Origin: an uncultured Lachnospiraceae bacterium
Lineage (GTDB): Bacteria; Bacillota; Clostridia; Lachnospirales; Lachnospiraceae
Assembly: GCA_951801955.1 (NCBI GenBank)
Contig: CATOOV010000005.1
Span: 21,011 to 85,010, forward strand
DNA length: 64,000 nucleotides
Reading direction: 5' to 3'
In this document: positions 8,241 to 16,687 of the stretch, piece by piece
Layout: each line of letters starts with the position of its first letter
Numbering within the stretch: position 1 is the stretch's first letter
Translations under genes and position numbers: made by a program
The notes under the pieces: model-generated
Databases searched by the model: none
Seen by the model: only the letters and a program-made list of their open reading frames with translations
Told to the model about the DNA's origin: nothing

Positions 8241-8947
8241 TTAAGCTGGTTGATGTCGTGCCAAACGATTCACAAAAACGTATCGCCATGACAGAGGAAC
8301 AGCAGGAACTTTGGATGGGGTTTATCCGAAATGATAAAACCTATGCAAAGTATTATGATGAATTTGTCGTGCTGTTGGGGACGGGAATGCGTGTCAGTGA
8401 ATTTTGTGGCTTGACAAAAAGTGATTTGGATTTTGAAAGCCGGAAAATCCGTGTAGATCATCAGCTTGTCAGGGAACGGGGCGGAAAATATTATGTTGAG
8501 AAAACAAAGACCGAGTGCGGATGCCGCTTTATTCCCATGATAGAAGAAGTCTATCGAAGTATGAAAAATATCCTTGTCAATCGTAAGAAGTTGAAAACAG
8601 AAATGATTGTTGACGGATACAGCAGCTTTCTTCTGCTGGACAAGGATGATAAGCCAAAAGTAGCATTACATATCGAAAATGAAATACGGTGGGCAATGAA
8701 GAAATACAAGAAACTTTATCCTGAAAAACCATTGCCGCATACCACACCTCATGTATTCCGACATACGTTCTGTACCAATATGGCAAATGCAGGCATGGAT
8801 ATTAAGACCTTGCAGTATGTAATGGGACATTCCGATGTAGGCGTTACACTGAATGTCTATACTCATGCCAGCTATAACCGTGCGGCGGAGCAGATGGCAA
8901 AGATTTTAGACTTCAAAGAAGCGGATATGCATGGAAAACAGAGATAA
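8231..8947 (+). pseudogene. Tyrosine recombinase (Tn916-integrase-like), N-terminal domains missing
   Basis: The frame enters at FDFKLVDVVPNDSQKR after an in-frame TAG at 8228. A GTG at 8258 could start a 229-aa protein. The whole catalytic domain is present: GTGMRVSEFCGL (first Arg), KTECGCRFIPM, HVFRHTF (HxxR), MGHSDVGVTLNVYTH (His and the Tyr nucleophile). The roughly 150-170 residues of arm-binding and core-binding domains found in full-length relatives are absent. The protein is therefore unlikely to integrate or excise the element by itself. It sits about 190 bp from the right attachment core, where the integrase of such elements normally lies. Confidence 0.8.
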
Positions 8948-9119
8948 TCAGGTTGAGAAGTACACTAATCTACTACACCAATTACTACACCATTTGCCCG
9001 TAAATTTGCGTAGATTTATAACGAATTACACAGATTAAGGGTAAAAAACCAAAAATGAAAAATGCGCCAGAAAGCTTGAAATATCAAGGTTTGAAGGCTT
9101 ATGAAGGGATATAAAAGAT

Positions 9120-9590
9120 ATGATTAAAATATTATTCGTCTGCCACGGCAATATCTGCCGTTCACCTATGGCGGAATTTGTAATGAAAGACATTATAAAA
9201 AAACAGAATATTGCAAATAAATTTTATATTGCAAGCGCTGCAACCAGCACTGAAGAAATTGGAAATCCCGTTCATTATGGAACCCGAAATAAACTGTCGC
9301 AGGTAGGTATTTCCACAGCAGGAAAATATGCAGTGCAGATGAAGCGTAGCGACTATAAAGATTATGATTATTTAATTGGAATGGATAACTGGAACTATCG
9401 GAATATGCTTCGGATTGTAGGGGCAGATAAAGAGCAAAAATTGAGCCTGCTTTTGGATTATACAGATCATCCGAGAGATGTAGCTGACCCCTGGTATACT
9501 GGAGATTTTGATAAAACTTATGAGGACGTGGTGGCAGGCTGCCAAGGATTTCTGGCATATCTGCGAGAACAAGGAAAATTGAATGACTAA
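9120..9590 (+). CDS. Low-molecular-weight protein tyrosine phosphatase
   Basis: 156 aa, normal length. The P-loop CHGNICRS is at residues 8-15 (CX5R), and the general-acid aspartate lies in VADPWYTG. These cytosolic enzymes dephosphorylate phosphotyrosine and often act with polysaccharide-synthesis kinases, though no BY-kinase is in the window. The first codons (MIKIL) and the promoter region come from the integrated element; the original start is at 4887. The gene is complete and in frame, so the insertion regenerated it. Confidence 0.93.
   Translation: MIKILFVCHGNICRSPMAEFVMKDIIKKQNIANKFYIASAATSTEEIGNPVHYGTRNKLSQVGISTAGKYAVQMKRSDYKDYDYLIGMDNWNYRNMLRIVGADKEQKLSLLLDYTDHPRDVADPWYTGDFDKTYEDVVAGCQGFLAYLREQGKLND
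9135..9156 (+). repeat. Right attachment core (22-bp direct repeat)
   Basis: Exact match to 4911-4932; sequence diverges immediately after 9156, while similarity on the 5' side fades gradually. It overlaps the active-site codons of the intact phosphatase gene. Confidence 0.75.
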
Positions 9591-9667
9591 GAATGACTAC
9601 AAGCAGCAAGTGTGTGCCTGTTCTCTCATCTCAAAGTCATGTGTTGCCTCTACACTCCTGGTGCAGT

Positions 9668-9699
9668 GGGTGCGGATGTCCCACAGACGTCCAGCACCC
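9668..9699 (+). terminator. Hairpin after the phosphatase gene
   Basis: GGGTGCGGATGTC pairs with GACGTCCAGCACCC with a mismatch and a bulge. The tract after it (GCTAAAAACTATATTA) is A/T-rich rather than a clean U-run. It is a plausible but weak intrinsic terminator. Confidence 0.4.
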
Positions 9700-9743
9700 G
9701 CTAAAAACTATATTAGATAGAGATTTCACTTAGATTTTATACT

Positions 9744-10106
9744 TCACTCCCCCAAAATCTCCCGCTGTTTTTTCTTGCTCAATCCATCAAATACCAGTTG
9801 GTATGATTTATCCAGCAGATCTTTTAACAAATCATCTGGCACCTCTCCGTCCACTTTCACGGAATTCCAATGCATTTTATTCATATAATATCCCGGAATA
9901 ATATCCTCATACTGTACCCTTAAAAATTCTCCTTCCTCCGGCTCCAATTTCAATGTAATATAATAAGGTTCATTATTTTCCGCCAGGCAGACTGCTGTAA
10001 ACATTTTTCCTCCAACCTGGTAACGGATCCAATTCCAGTCTTTCTGAAGGTCTTTGGTGACCCCTGTTTTATTTTGTAAATACTCATCTATCCATCCATA
10101 TTTCAT
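9744..10106 (-). CDS. MmcQ/YjbR family protein
   Basis: 120 aa, the usual length. The start at 10106 is supported by AGGAAA 5-6 nt upstream; the 53-codon extension of the frame runs into a dispersed repeat and is rejected. Typical features are the opening MKYGWIDEYL, the WNWIRYQVGGKMF strand and PGYYMNKMHWNSVKVDGEVP near the middle. The fold is a double-wing DNA-binding-like domain of uncertain role. It stands alone between the phosphatase and a DUF2752 gene on the opposite strand. Confidence 0.85.
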   Translation of the reverse strand: MKYGWIDEYLQNKTGVTKDLQKDWNWIRYQVGGKMFTAVCLAENNEPYYITLKLEPEEGEFLRVQYEDIIPGYYMNKMHWNSVKVDGEVPDDLLKDLLDKSYQLVFDGLSKKKQREILGE

Positions 10107-10229
10107 ATCATTTTCCTTTCTGAATGAGACTCCTTTCCATTCCTTTTTGGTCGGAGCCCTCTTGATACATACAGTAATCCAAAAAACTATACCCAAAGAC
10201 CCCATCATGCCATTCAGCGTATTATAAAA

Positions 10230-10287
10230 TTCAAGCATATCACCAGCGTTCTTGCTGTGAAGCACACATTATGCATCGCATGACAAA
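10230..10287 (-). repeat. Terminator-associated dispersed repeat, copy B (degenerate)
   Basis: On the minus strand it reads ATGCGATGCATAATGTG, then GCTTCACAGCAAGAACGCTGG, matching copies at 22402-22466 and 50645-50702. The second arm of the hairpin is mutated here (ATATGCTTGAA instead of GTGTTCTTGAA), so this copy probably no longer terminates well. Confidence 0.6.
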
Positions 10288-10445
10288 GCTGCCCACCGCC
10301 TGCAAAGGCGGGAGCCATCCTTCATCTGGTATAAATGGAATCCCCATTCAGCTAATTTCTTTGACAAATGCGATCAGAATCATTATACTGAAACAAACGG
10401 CAACCTTCCACCCAACAACCAAATGCAATTTTGAGGGATTTTATT

Positions 10446-10889
10446 ATGAGACAACGTGAAAAAGAAGAAACCGCATTATTTTATATTGGCTGGTCCATCG
10501 TTTTTTTAGTCGGAATCCTTGGACTTCTATACCAGCTATTTCCCCTTCCCATTTCAAAACTCCTGCTGCCCTGCCTTGTGAACAGCACACTGGGAATATA
10601 CTGTCCTGGCTGCGGTGGGACAAGGGCAATTGCTGCACTGTTGCGAGGCGACCTTGCCACCTCCTTTGTGTGCCATCCACTGGTGCCTTATGCAGTGGTC
10701 GGCGGGGGATGGTTTTTGATCAGTCAATCCATTGAACGAATTTCCAAACACCGGATCAAAATTGGATTGAAATACAGGGATCTCTATATCTGGATGGCAT
10801 TGGGCATTGTAATCGTAAATTTTATATTGAAAAATTTGCTGCTGATTGTCTGGAACATTGACCTGTTAAAACATATCACCCTTTCATAG
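10446..10889 (+). CDS. DUF2752 membrane protein
   Basis: 147 aa from the ATG at 10446, about 10 nt after a GAGG. Three hydrophobic segments are visible (near residues 14-33, 80-97 and 115-140). The family hallmark CPGCGGTRA lies after the first segment, followed by a short basic loop. DUF2752 proteins are small inner-membrane proteins of unknown function. No partner gene is obvious: the gene is flanked by the divergent yjbR and by decayed sequence. Confidence 0.85.
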   Translation: MRQREKEETALFYIGWSIVFLVGILGLLYQLFPLPISKLLLPCLVNSTLGIYCPGCGGTRAIAALLRGDLATSFVCHPLVPYAVVGGGWFLISQSIERISKHRIKIGLKYRDLYIWMALGIVIVNFILKNLLLIVWNIDLLKHITLS

Positions 10890-11005
10890 TAATTTTGCAA
10901 ACTGCTTTCTTACTGCTGGAGGTCTTCACAGTATTGGAAGCTTTTCCTTTTTTATCCCTGTGACCTGTCCATATTTATCTACCTTTGCAACTTTTTATTG
11001 GAGCT
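10886..11005 (-). pseudogene. Remnant of a bacterial Ig-like (Big_2-type) module
   Basis: Read on the minus strand in two frames, the sequence gives KVAKVDKYGQVTGIKK, then after a frame change KASNTVKTSSSKKAVCKITM. This is the pattern of a Big_2 repeat end (xVAxVDxxGxVTGIKKGxAxITVK). At least one frameshift and an upstream stop break it. No intact surface-protein gene is attached. Confidence 0.4.
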
Positions 11006-11044
11006 GTTCCAGGAAAACATATCTGTAGAATTTTTTGGTGATAA

Positions 11045-11116
11045 CTACTTTTTGATAAAACAATTTCTTTTTCCTTCTGCCAGGCATCCATTTTTCCCAT
11101 TACATTTACATTCCAT
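11045..11116 (-). CDS. Possible 23-residue cysteine-containing peptide
   Basis: An ATG at 11116 with GGAGG 6 nt upstream encodes MECKCNGKNGCLAEGKRNCF plus three residues. Four cysteines and the strong ribosome-binding site are suggestive. The size is small and it sits in decayed DNA, so it may be chance. No family recognised. Confidence 0.22.
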   Translation of the reverse strand: MECKCNGKNGCLAEGKRNCFIKK

Positions 11117-11186
11117 ATTTGCCTCCTACCCTCCGATCATAAAAAGTGCACTCCTTACAATCATTTCTTGATTTAGGCAATTTTCT

Positions 11187-12386
11187 CTATTTGGAAATCA
11201 GATAATCTATCATCTCGCACCCTTTTGCAATACGATTCCCTGCCTGTGCCGCTTCCTTTTCATTGTATTTCCAAGTATGATGCAAACATTTTGTACTGTC
11301 ATAAAACAGATAAGGCACGTCATCCCCGGTATGGGTGCGGATACTAACCGGGGTAGGATGGTCTGGCATCACCAACATACGAAACTCCTCCCCTGCCTGC
11401 TTTAATCCTGTATAAATCGGGGCAATGACACGCTCATCCAAGTATTGTATCGCCTGAATTTTCTTTTCGGCACTGCCCTGATGCCCCATTTCATCTGGCG
11501 CTTCCACATGGACATAGACAAAATCATACTGTTCCTTTGCCAGCGCATCCACCGCAGCCTGTGCTTTCCCCTCGTAATTGGTATGAAGCCCGCCGTTTGC
11601 TCCTTCCACAAAAATATTTTTCATGGAAGCCCCAACTGCTATCCCTTTCAATAAATCCACGGCAGATACCATAGCGCCTTTCAATCCTGTCTTCTCTTCA
11701 AAAGAAGACAATGCCGGTCTGGTTCCTGCCCCCCAGAACCAACAGGAATTTGCCGGATTTAAGCCTTTCTTTTTTCGTTCCACATTGATTGGATGGTTTA
11801 CCAAAATGTCATAACTCTTTCTCATCATTTCACAGAGCATCGCATCCTTTGGAAGAAACTGACCAATGGTCTGACCTAATACGTCATGGGGAGGCGTCAG
11901 TTCTGCCGCTTGTCCATGCTCCAAAATCAACAGATGGCGGTAACTAGTGCCTACATAGAATTTATATATTTCCGTCTCAAGCTCTTTTTTTACGGCTTCG
12001 ATTAAGATTGCGGCATCCTCGGTAGAAATCTCCCCTGAACTGTGATCTATAATCTTCTTATCTTCATAATTTTCTTCTTCAGAAAGCGTTACAAGATTGC
12101 AGCGCAGGGAAACATCGGTCGGTTTCATATCCACACCGATACTTAATGCCTCCAGGGGCGAACGCCCAGAATAATAAACCTTTGGGTCATAACCCAGCAC
12201 AGAGAGGTTTGCCGTATCGCTTCCAGGAGACATCCCGTCTGGAATCGTATGTACCATTCCAATCTCTCCGGTCGCTGCAAGCAAATCCATATGTGGCGTT
12301 TTAGCATATTCCAAGGGCGTCATCCCCTGCAATTCTTCCAGGGGACGGTCTGCCATTCCATCTCCCAATACAATTACATATTTCAA
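11187..12386 (-). CDS. Phosphoglycerate mutase-like (ApgM-type) enzyme, proposed homoserine kinase
   Basis: 399 aa from a TTG at 12386, preceded by AAGGTGG with 8-nt spacing; the longer ATG form extends into non-coding sequence. The alkaline-phosphatase-superfamily metal sites are visible: VLGDGMADRP, then MSPGSDTANLSVLGYDP with the serine nucleophile, and VMPDHPTPVSIRTHTGDDVP. This archaeal-type cofactor-independent mutase family includes a subgroup proposed to phosphorylate homoserine in genomes lacking ThrB. Homoserine dehydrogenase and an ACT regulator lie about 2.5 kb upstream on the same strand, which favours that role. Glycolytic mutase activity remains the alternative. Confidence 0.82.
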   Translation of the reverse strand: MKYVIVLGDGMADRPLEELQGMTPLEYAKTPHMDLLAATGEIGMVHTIPDGMSPGSDTANLSVLGYDPKVYYSGRSPLEALSIGVDMKPTDVSLRCNLVTLSEEENYEDKKIIDHSSGEISTEDAAILIEAVKKELETEIYKFYVGTSYRHLLILEHGQAAELTPPHDVLGQTIGQFLPKDAMLCEMMRKSYDILVNHPINVERKKKGLNPANSCWFWGAGTRPALSSFEEKTGLKGAMVSAVDLLKGIAVGASMKNIFVEGANGGLHTNYEGKAQAAVDALAKEQYDFVYVHVEAPDEMGHQGSAEKKIQAIQYLDERVIAPIYTGLKQAGEEFRMLVMPDHPTPVSIRTHTGDDVPYLFYDSTKCLHHTWKYNEKEAAQAGNRIAKGCEMIDYLISK

Positions 12387-12522
12387 TTTATGTTCCACCT
12401 TTCTTGTTAGTTTAAAAAATCCATTTCTATGATATACCAAAATATCAAAACAGAAAATACCTAAAATTAATTTTTTAAAGGAAAAGGGAGTATAAAAAAG
12501 TAATAAATGCGCTGTATACAAA

Positions 12523-12729
12523 TTATATAGAAATAATATTCAAATACATGCAAAGAGGACATTTTGCCAAACACAGAATTTCCTCTTTTTTAAATAATTC
12601 TTCTGCTGTGGTTTCCATCCCTGCACCTTTATCCGAAAACAATACGCTGCATTCCGTGCAGAGCCAGTGCTCCCTAACGCCATTTTCGATACAGCCTGCT
12701 GTCTGTTCCTCCACCTTGGACAACATACG
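12523..12729 (-). pseudogene. Fragment of a repeat-containing surface protein
   Basis: A 67-codon frame reads EEQTAGCIENGVREHWLCTE, then CSVLFSDKGAGMETTAEEL. This matches the pattern of Lachnospiraceae surface-protein repeats (TCTExGxxxYWxCxxCGKxFSDAxGxTE). It has no credible start or context of its own and is most likely a remnant, as is the Ig-like fragment on the other side of the mutase gene. Confidence 0.35.
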
Positions 12730-12739
12730 TTCCCCTGTT

Positions 12740-13456
12740 ACGGCAACCTCCTCTCTCTAAGCCTTACCGCATTCCATTAAATTTTCTGGTACTAATATAA
12801 AAAGACTCTCTGCTGACATGGGATTGCTTCCATCTATCTAAAAAGTATAGCCATTCCCATTTGATATATTGATGCTAACATTTTTTTACCGCACAAACAA
12901 TATATTTTTAAAAACTCCTTCTTATATTGTTGATATATTTATGGTACCAAAAGTAATAAATTTTTCTACATACAAAAAATATATCTGTAAAAGTGGATCC
13001 CAAACTCCTGCCAAGACCCGCGGAATTAATAAAATAATCACATAGACACAACGAGGTTTCCCAACAGGTATAGCAAAGGATGCCCCCTGATGGTCATTGG
13101 ACCTTTCCTTAAGGTATACTCCAAAAATGCCTATAATGCCATTCGGTACCTCATAAGGTATAAGTATTTGTATAAGAAAAAGGTTCACTGTTTCTAATTT
13201 GTAATATAGAATCTATGGTAGATAAGACCGTAGATAACCTCAGTAGTAGGTAATAAAAAAGTATTGACGTTACTTTTATGTGCAATTTGTTCGTTTGAAT
13301 AATAAATTGTTGAATAAATGGATCTGACCCCGTTCAATATGCCAATTCATTTAAGAATGCTAACCCCTCTTGCATAAAACAGTTGCCGTGCCATACGGGT
13401 CAACTCTGCTGGCAAACGCATATTTTTAAGAAAAAGTTGAAAATAATATGATTTGA
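12740..13456. other. Gene-free, AT-rich stretch
   Basis: About 700 bp without a convincing gene. An 88-codon minus-strand frame (12922-13188) lacks a ribosome-binding site and has unnatural composition. A few short direct and inverted words occur but nothing I can name. Confidence 0.4.
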
Positions 13457-13714
13457 TTGATTTTTACAGATATTGAAAGGACACTGTTCAATGTACCTGA
13501 TGAAAAATGGTGGAGACTATATACAAAAAATATCGATCGTGGTTTATATTTAGTAGTAGAAAAAGATCACGAACTTTGTGTCCGCAGTGGATTTGACTGG
13601 TCTTATAGAAGAAAGATTCCACAAGAGGAGGAATTGGATTTAAATAATGACATTATCAGTGAAGTCCACAAAAAGATAATGGATGGCGAGACAGATATTA
13701 ATATGCAACTTTAA
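13457..13714 (+). CDS. Small hypothetical protein
   Basis: 85 aa beginning with TTG (13457); the in-frame codon upstream is a stop, so no longer form exists. The sequence (FTDIERTLFNVPDEKWWRLY, GLYLVVEKDHELCVRSGFDW, EEELDLNNDIISEVHKKI) has coding-like composition and a mixed alpha/beta pattern. No good ribosome-binding site precedes the TTG, so it may be a 5'-truncated gene. Family not recognised. A perfect hairpin follows at 13729. Confidence 0.4.
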   Translation: MIFTDIERTLFNVPDEKWWRLYTKNIDRGLYLVVEKDHELCVRSGFDWSYRRKIPQEEELDLNNDIISEVHKKIMDGETDINMQL

Positions 13715-13728
13715 CCCGCACCCTGCAA

Positions 13729-13751
13729 CAAGAACGCCGATGGCGTTCTTG
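13729..13751 (+). terminator. Perfect 10-bp hairpin
   Basis: CAAGAACGCC pairs with GGCGTTCTTG around a 3-nt loop. The stem words match those of the dispersed terminator repeats at 22411-22433 and 50646-50668, but the conserved flank of that family is absent. It lies just after the small ORF at 13457. Confidence 0.5.
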
Positions 13752-13813
13752 AACATAGAAATTTCTTCAAAGCACTATTTCCAGAATTTCCCCCATCAAA
13801 CTTTCCCTATATT

Positions 13814-14535
13814 TTACAGATATTTCTTTGCCTGTGTCTCAGAAAACCCATAGTTCTTAATAATTGCTGTCTTTATTTCTGCATCCCCAATCCCAAATTC
13901 CCGGAGTGCGTCTACCATCCCCTGAATGCCTTTTTCTATACCCTTTTCCATGCTTTCTTTGCGGATTCTCTCATCCCTTAACCGAAATTCTGGTTCCATC
14001 ATTTCCATTAATGATTCAACATATCTTTATTCCCTTTCCATTCTTCCAATACCTGCTTGTTTGCTTCTAGCGCCGCTTCCAATACCGAATCTGCCAATTC
14101 CTTTTCAAATGCCTCTGTCATACATTTTTTCTTGTCCAACAGTTTCCATATATCTTTTGTTCCCAGTCACCGAGATAATGACCTCAGCCATGCATGGGGT
14201 TCTTGCTCCAATTCCCTGGTTACAACCACCTGTGTTGGGAACAATACTTTTTCTTTTATATGATAGATTCCCTTATATGGCTGGCTGACTGCATAACCAT
14301 GCTCCTTAAAATAATTGAAAAGTTCCTTCGGTTTCCCATGCCGGACAATGGACACTGTAATGTCATCCGCTTTCCTCTCATCCAGGGTTCTTCCATAGGA
14401 TTTATAAAAGCTTGCATATCTCTCTTTCGTTAAAAAAATTATAACATATCTTCCCGATTTTGCAACTGCCTGCGGTTCTTTCAACATGCAAGGCAAAGGA
14501 ATGGGGCATATCTGTGCTACGTCCCCTAACGGCAA
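13814..14535 (-). pseudogene. Frameshifted Rpn/PD-(D/E)XK-transposase-type hypothetical gene
   Basis: Three pieces in different frames belong to one gene. 14535-14167 encodes FYKSYGRTLDERKADDITVS, then RHGKPKELFNYFKEHGY. About 14160-14010 encodes KDIWKLLDKKKCMTEAFEKE and NKQVLEEWKGNKDML before a stop. A frame change gives VESLMEMMEPEFRLRDERIR through to the end at 13814. The charged helical tail with repeated EKGIEKGIQG resembles tails of Rpn-type nuclease/transposase proteins. With at least two frameshifts the gene should be inactive unless these are sequencing errors. Confidence 0.6.
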
Positions 14536-14814
14536 CGCACAGAATGGGAAATCAGAAAACCCAAGTTGTCAAATACTTATTCATCTCCTTGTTACAGACC
14601 AGATGTCTAAGTTCCTAAGTGCCCTGTGGATGCATTGCCCGCGGAAATAAAATTATGCCCTCTTTGGAATAAATTTCTTCGTATTCTTTCTTACTAATCA
14701 ACAATTTCCAAACTAGACATTTGGCAAAAGATAACCTGAACCATAGAGGACAAATATTAGCCAGTTGCGTAAAGTTTCTATTTCTTTTATGAAAAATTCC
14801 TATATGATAAAATA
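14536..14814. other. Gene-free stretch with a possible coding remnant
   Basis: The minus-strand frame ending at 14615 finishes with VWKLLISKKEYEEIYSKEGI, then ILFPRAMHPQGT, which looks coding, but its upstream part does not. It is probably a gene fragment. Nothing else is recognisable. Confidence 0.3.
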
Positions 14815-14816
14815 AT

Positions 14817-14843
14817 GCCCCAAAAGCAACACGCCTTTGGGAC
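14817..14843 (-). terminator. Terminator of the homoserine dehydrogenase operon
   Basis: On the minus strand, GTCCCAAAGGC pairs with GCTTTTGGGGC around a short loop, followed by ATTATTTTAT. It begins 13 nt after the stop codon of hom. Confidence 0.65.
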
Positions 14844-14855
14844 ACTCTTCCTTTA

Positions 14856-16058
14856 CTAAACAACACGGATCCTCTGTTTGATATTTTTTAATGCCTCTGC
14901 CTTTTCTTCAAAAGCTTCCTCTGTCATGATTCCAGTTATAAAACCAATCTCTCCTGCCACATCTGGCGCCTCCACAAATTCCACTTCCCCGAATACAGAC
15001 TTTACACGCTCCTTTGCTTCTGTAGTCCGCACAAAAAAGCGGTTTTCTGCTTTCTTGGAATCCACTAGGTTCAGCTTCCCGGAACTCCAGGAAATCAGGA
15101 TATTCTTATGTAGATGTTTTGCGATATCAACAATATCTGCAACCACTGCGCTTGCAGTAGGAAGCTTGCCGGCGCCGCTGCCATAGAACATGGCGTCGCC
15201 CAAAACATTTCCATGAACGAAAATGGCGTTGAATACATCATTGACACTGTACAACGGATGTTGCTGTGATAACATAAAAGGCGCAACCATTGCACAATAA
15301 CCTTCTTCTGTCTTCTTGCTGGTGGCAAGGAGCTTAATTACCCTTCCCATAGCATTTGCATATTTGATATCGTCCGCAGTGATGCTGCTAATTCCTTCTG
15401 TATAAATATCTTCGAAGTCTACTTGCTGCCCGCATACCAATGCGGTTAAAATCGCAATCTTCCTGCAGGCGTCATAGCCCTCCACATCCGCTGTGGGATC
15501 TGCTTCCGCATAACCTCTGGACTGGGCATCTTTCAATACGTCATCAAATTCCAATCCTTCAAAGGTCATTTTGCTGAGCATATAATTCGTCGTTCCATTT
15601 AAGATCCCTGTAATCTCCTCAATCTCATCCGCAGTAAGGGATGAATTCAAAGGTCGGATAATGGGAATTCCCCCTCCCACGCTTGCTTCAAACAGAAAGT
15701 TGATGTTCTGCTCCTTGGCAATTGCAATCAGCTCGGCACCATGCTTTGCCACCAACGCTTTGTTGGAGGTGGTTACATTTTTCCCTGCAAGCAATGCACG
15801 TTTCACAAAGGTGTATGCCGGCTCCACGCCGCCCATTGCTTCTACAACTACCTGGACTTCTGGATCTTCTGCAATCACATTATAATCGTGAATCACCTTG
15901 TCCTCCATGGGATCTCCTGGAAAATCCCTTAAATCCAGAATATATTTCACTTCAATCTCATCACCAGCCCGTTTGGCAATGCTTTCTCTGTTGGTATTTA
16001 ACACTTCTACCACACCGGAACCAATGGTTCCATAACCTAAAATCGCTATTTTAATCAT
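14856..16058 (-). CDS. hom: Homoserine dehydrogenase
   Basis: 400 aa. The NAD(P)-binding motif GYGTIGSG is at residues 8-15. The catalytic-domain segments ASVGGGIPIIRPL, GILNGTTNYML and GYAEADPTADVEGYDACRKI are typical of the family. The C-terminal ~80 residues (RFFVRTTEAKERVKSVFGEV ...) form a short ACT-like tail. The enzyme reduces aspartate semialdehyde to homoserine for threonine and methionine synthesis. The gene starts 4 nt after the ACT-domain gene and is followed by a terminator, so the two form a small operon. The nearby phosphoglycerate mutase-like gene may supply the next step. Confidence 0.95.
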   Translation of the reverse strand: MIKIAILGYGTIGSGVVEVLNTNRESIAKRAGDEIEVKYILDLRDFPGDPMEDKVIHDYNVIAEDPEVQVVVEAMGGVEPAYTFVKRALLAGKNVTTSNKALVAKHGAELIAIAKEQNINFLFEASVGGGIPIIRPLNSSLTADEIEEITGILNGTTNYMLSKMTFEGLEFDDVLKDAQSRGYAEADPTADVEGYDACRKIAILTALVCGQQVDFEDIYTEGISSITADDIKYANAMGRVIKLLATSKKTEEGYCAMVAPFMLSQQHPLYSVNDVFNAIFVHGNVLGDAMFYGSGAGKLPTASAVVADIVDIAKHLHKNILISWSSGKLNLVDSKKAENRFFVRTTEAKERVKSVFGEVEFVEAPDVAGEIGFITGIMTEEAFEEKAEALKNIKQRIRVV

Positions 16059-16062
16059 GATG

Positions 16063-16506
16063 TCACTCCCTGGCTAATATTTTTAGATAATGAATTCCTT
16101 CTTGCTGTTCAATGTTTTCTACCATCTGGGACACATTTCTGGTATCTGGAAGTACATCCACGCTTAACGTCAAAGACGCAATCCCATTTACCGGGATACT
16201 CTGATGGATGGTCAGGATATTTGCATGAAAATCTGCGACAATCTGAAGAACCAAGGACAAAAGCCCTGGTTCGTCATCCATCTGTATCACCATGGTAATA
16301 GTCTTTCCCTTGGCATTGTCATGAAACGGAAAAATATCATCTTTATACTTATAAAAAGAACTACGGCTGATTCCAACCAGATCAGTTGCTTCCTGTACAG
16401 ATTCCACCCTTCCAGATTCCAATAATTTCTTTGCTTCCACCACTTTTAATAATACCTCTGGAACGGCTTTTTTCTTTAAAACAAAGTATTTTGTCTTTTC
16501 TTCCAT
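16063..16506 (-). CDS. ACT domain-containing regulator (PheB/UPF0735-like)
   Basis: 147 aa from the ATG at 16506, which has GGAGG 4 nt upstream; an earlier in-frame start 11 codons up lacks a site. An N-terminal helix-turn-helix-like segment (residues ~20-60, SVQEATDLVGISRSSFYKYK) precedes an ACT domain (about 70-145, KTITMVIQMDDEPGLLSLVL). Proteins of this type are thought to sense amino acids. Its stop is 4 nt from the hom start, so it probably adjusts flux to threonine or methionine. The ligand is unknown. Confidence 0.88.
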   Translation of the reverse strand: MEEKTKYFVLKKKAVPEVLLKVVEAKKLLESGRVESVQEATDLVGISRSSFYKYKDDIFPFHDNAKGKTITMVIQMDDEPGLLSLVLQIVADFHANILTIHQSIPVNGIASLTLSVDVLPDTRNVSQMVENIEQQEGIHYLKILARE

Positions 16507-16607
16507 ACTGCCTCCGGTTTGTTTGCCTGCGAAATACATTTGTACTCATAGGAAAGATATTAGCATATTTATTTTCTTTATGCAACCTCTTTTTCCCATA
16601 CCTTATA

Positions 16608-16679
16608 AAATGCCGAATGGCTGAATGGGCGGCACTTGGGTATCCCTTGTAACATGCCAAACGCCTGAATGGGCGGCAT
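16608..16679 (-). repeat. Two direct copies of a ~28-bp hairpin word after prfB
   Basis: Copies at 16608-16634 and 16651-16679 share CTGAATGGGCGGCA. On the minus strand each reads TGCCGCCCATTCAG...GGCA, able to fold into a small hairpin, and the second is followed by TTTTATAAGG. They may act as a terminator between prfB and the ACT-hom operon. Confidence 0.4.
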
Positions 16680-16687
16680 TTCAGGAA

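Noticed and set aside
12922..13188. 88-codon minus-strand ORF
   Set aside because: No ribosome-binding site, no recognisable motif, composition of non-coding DNA.
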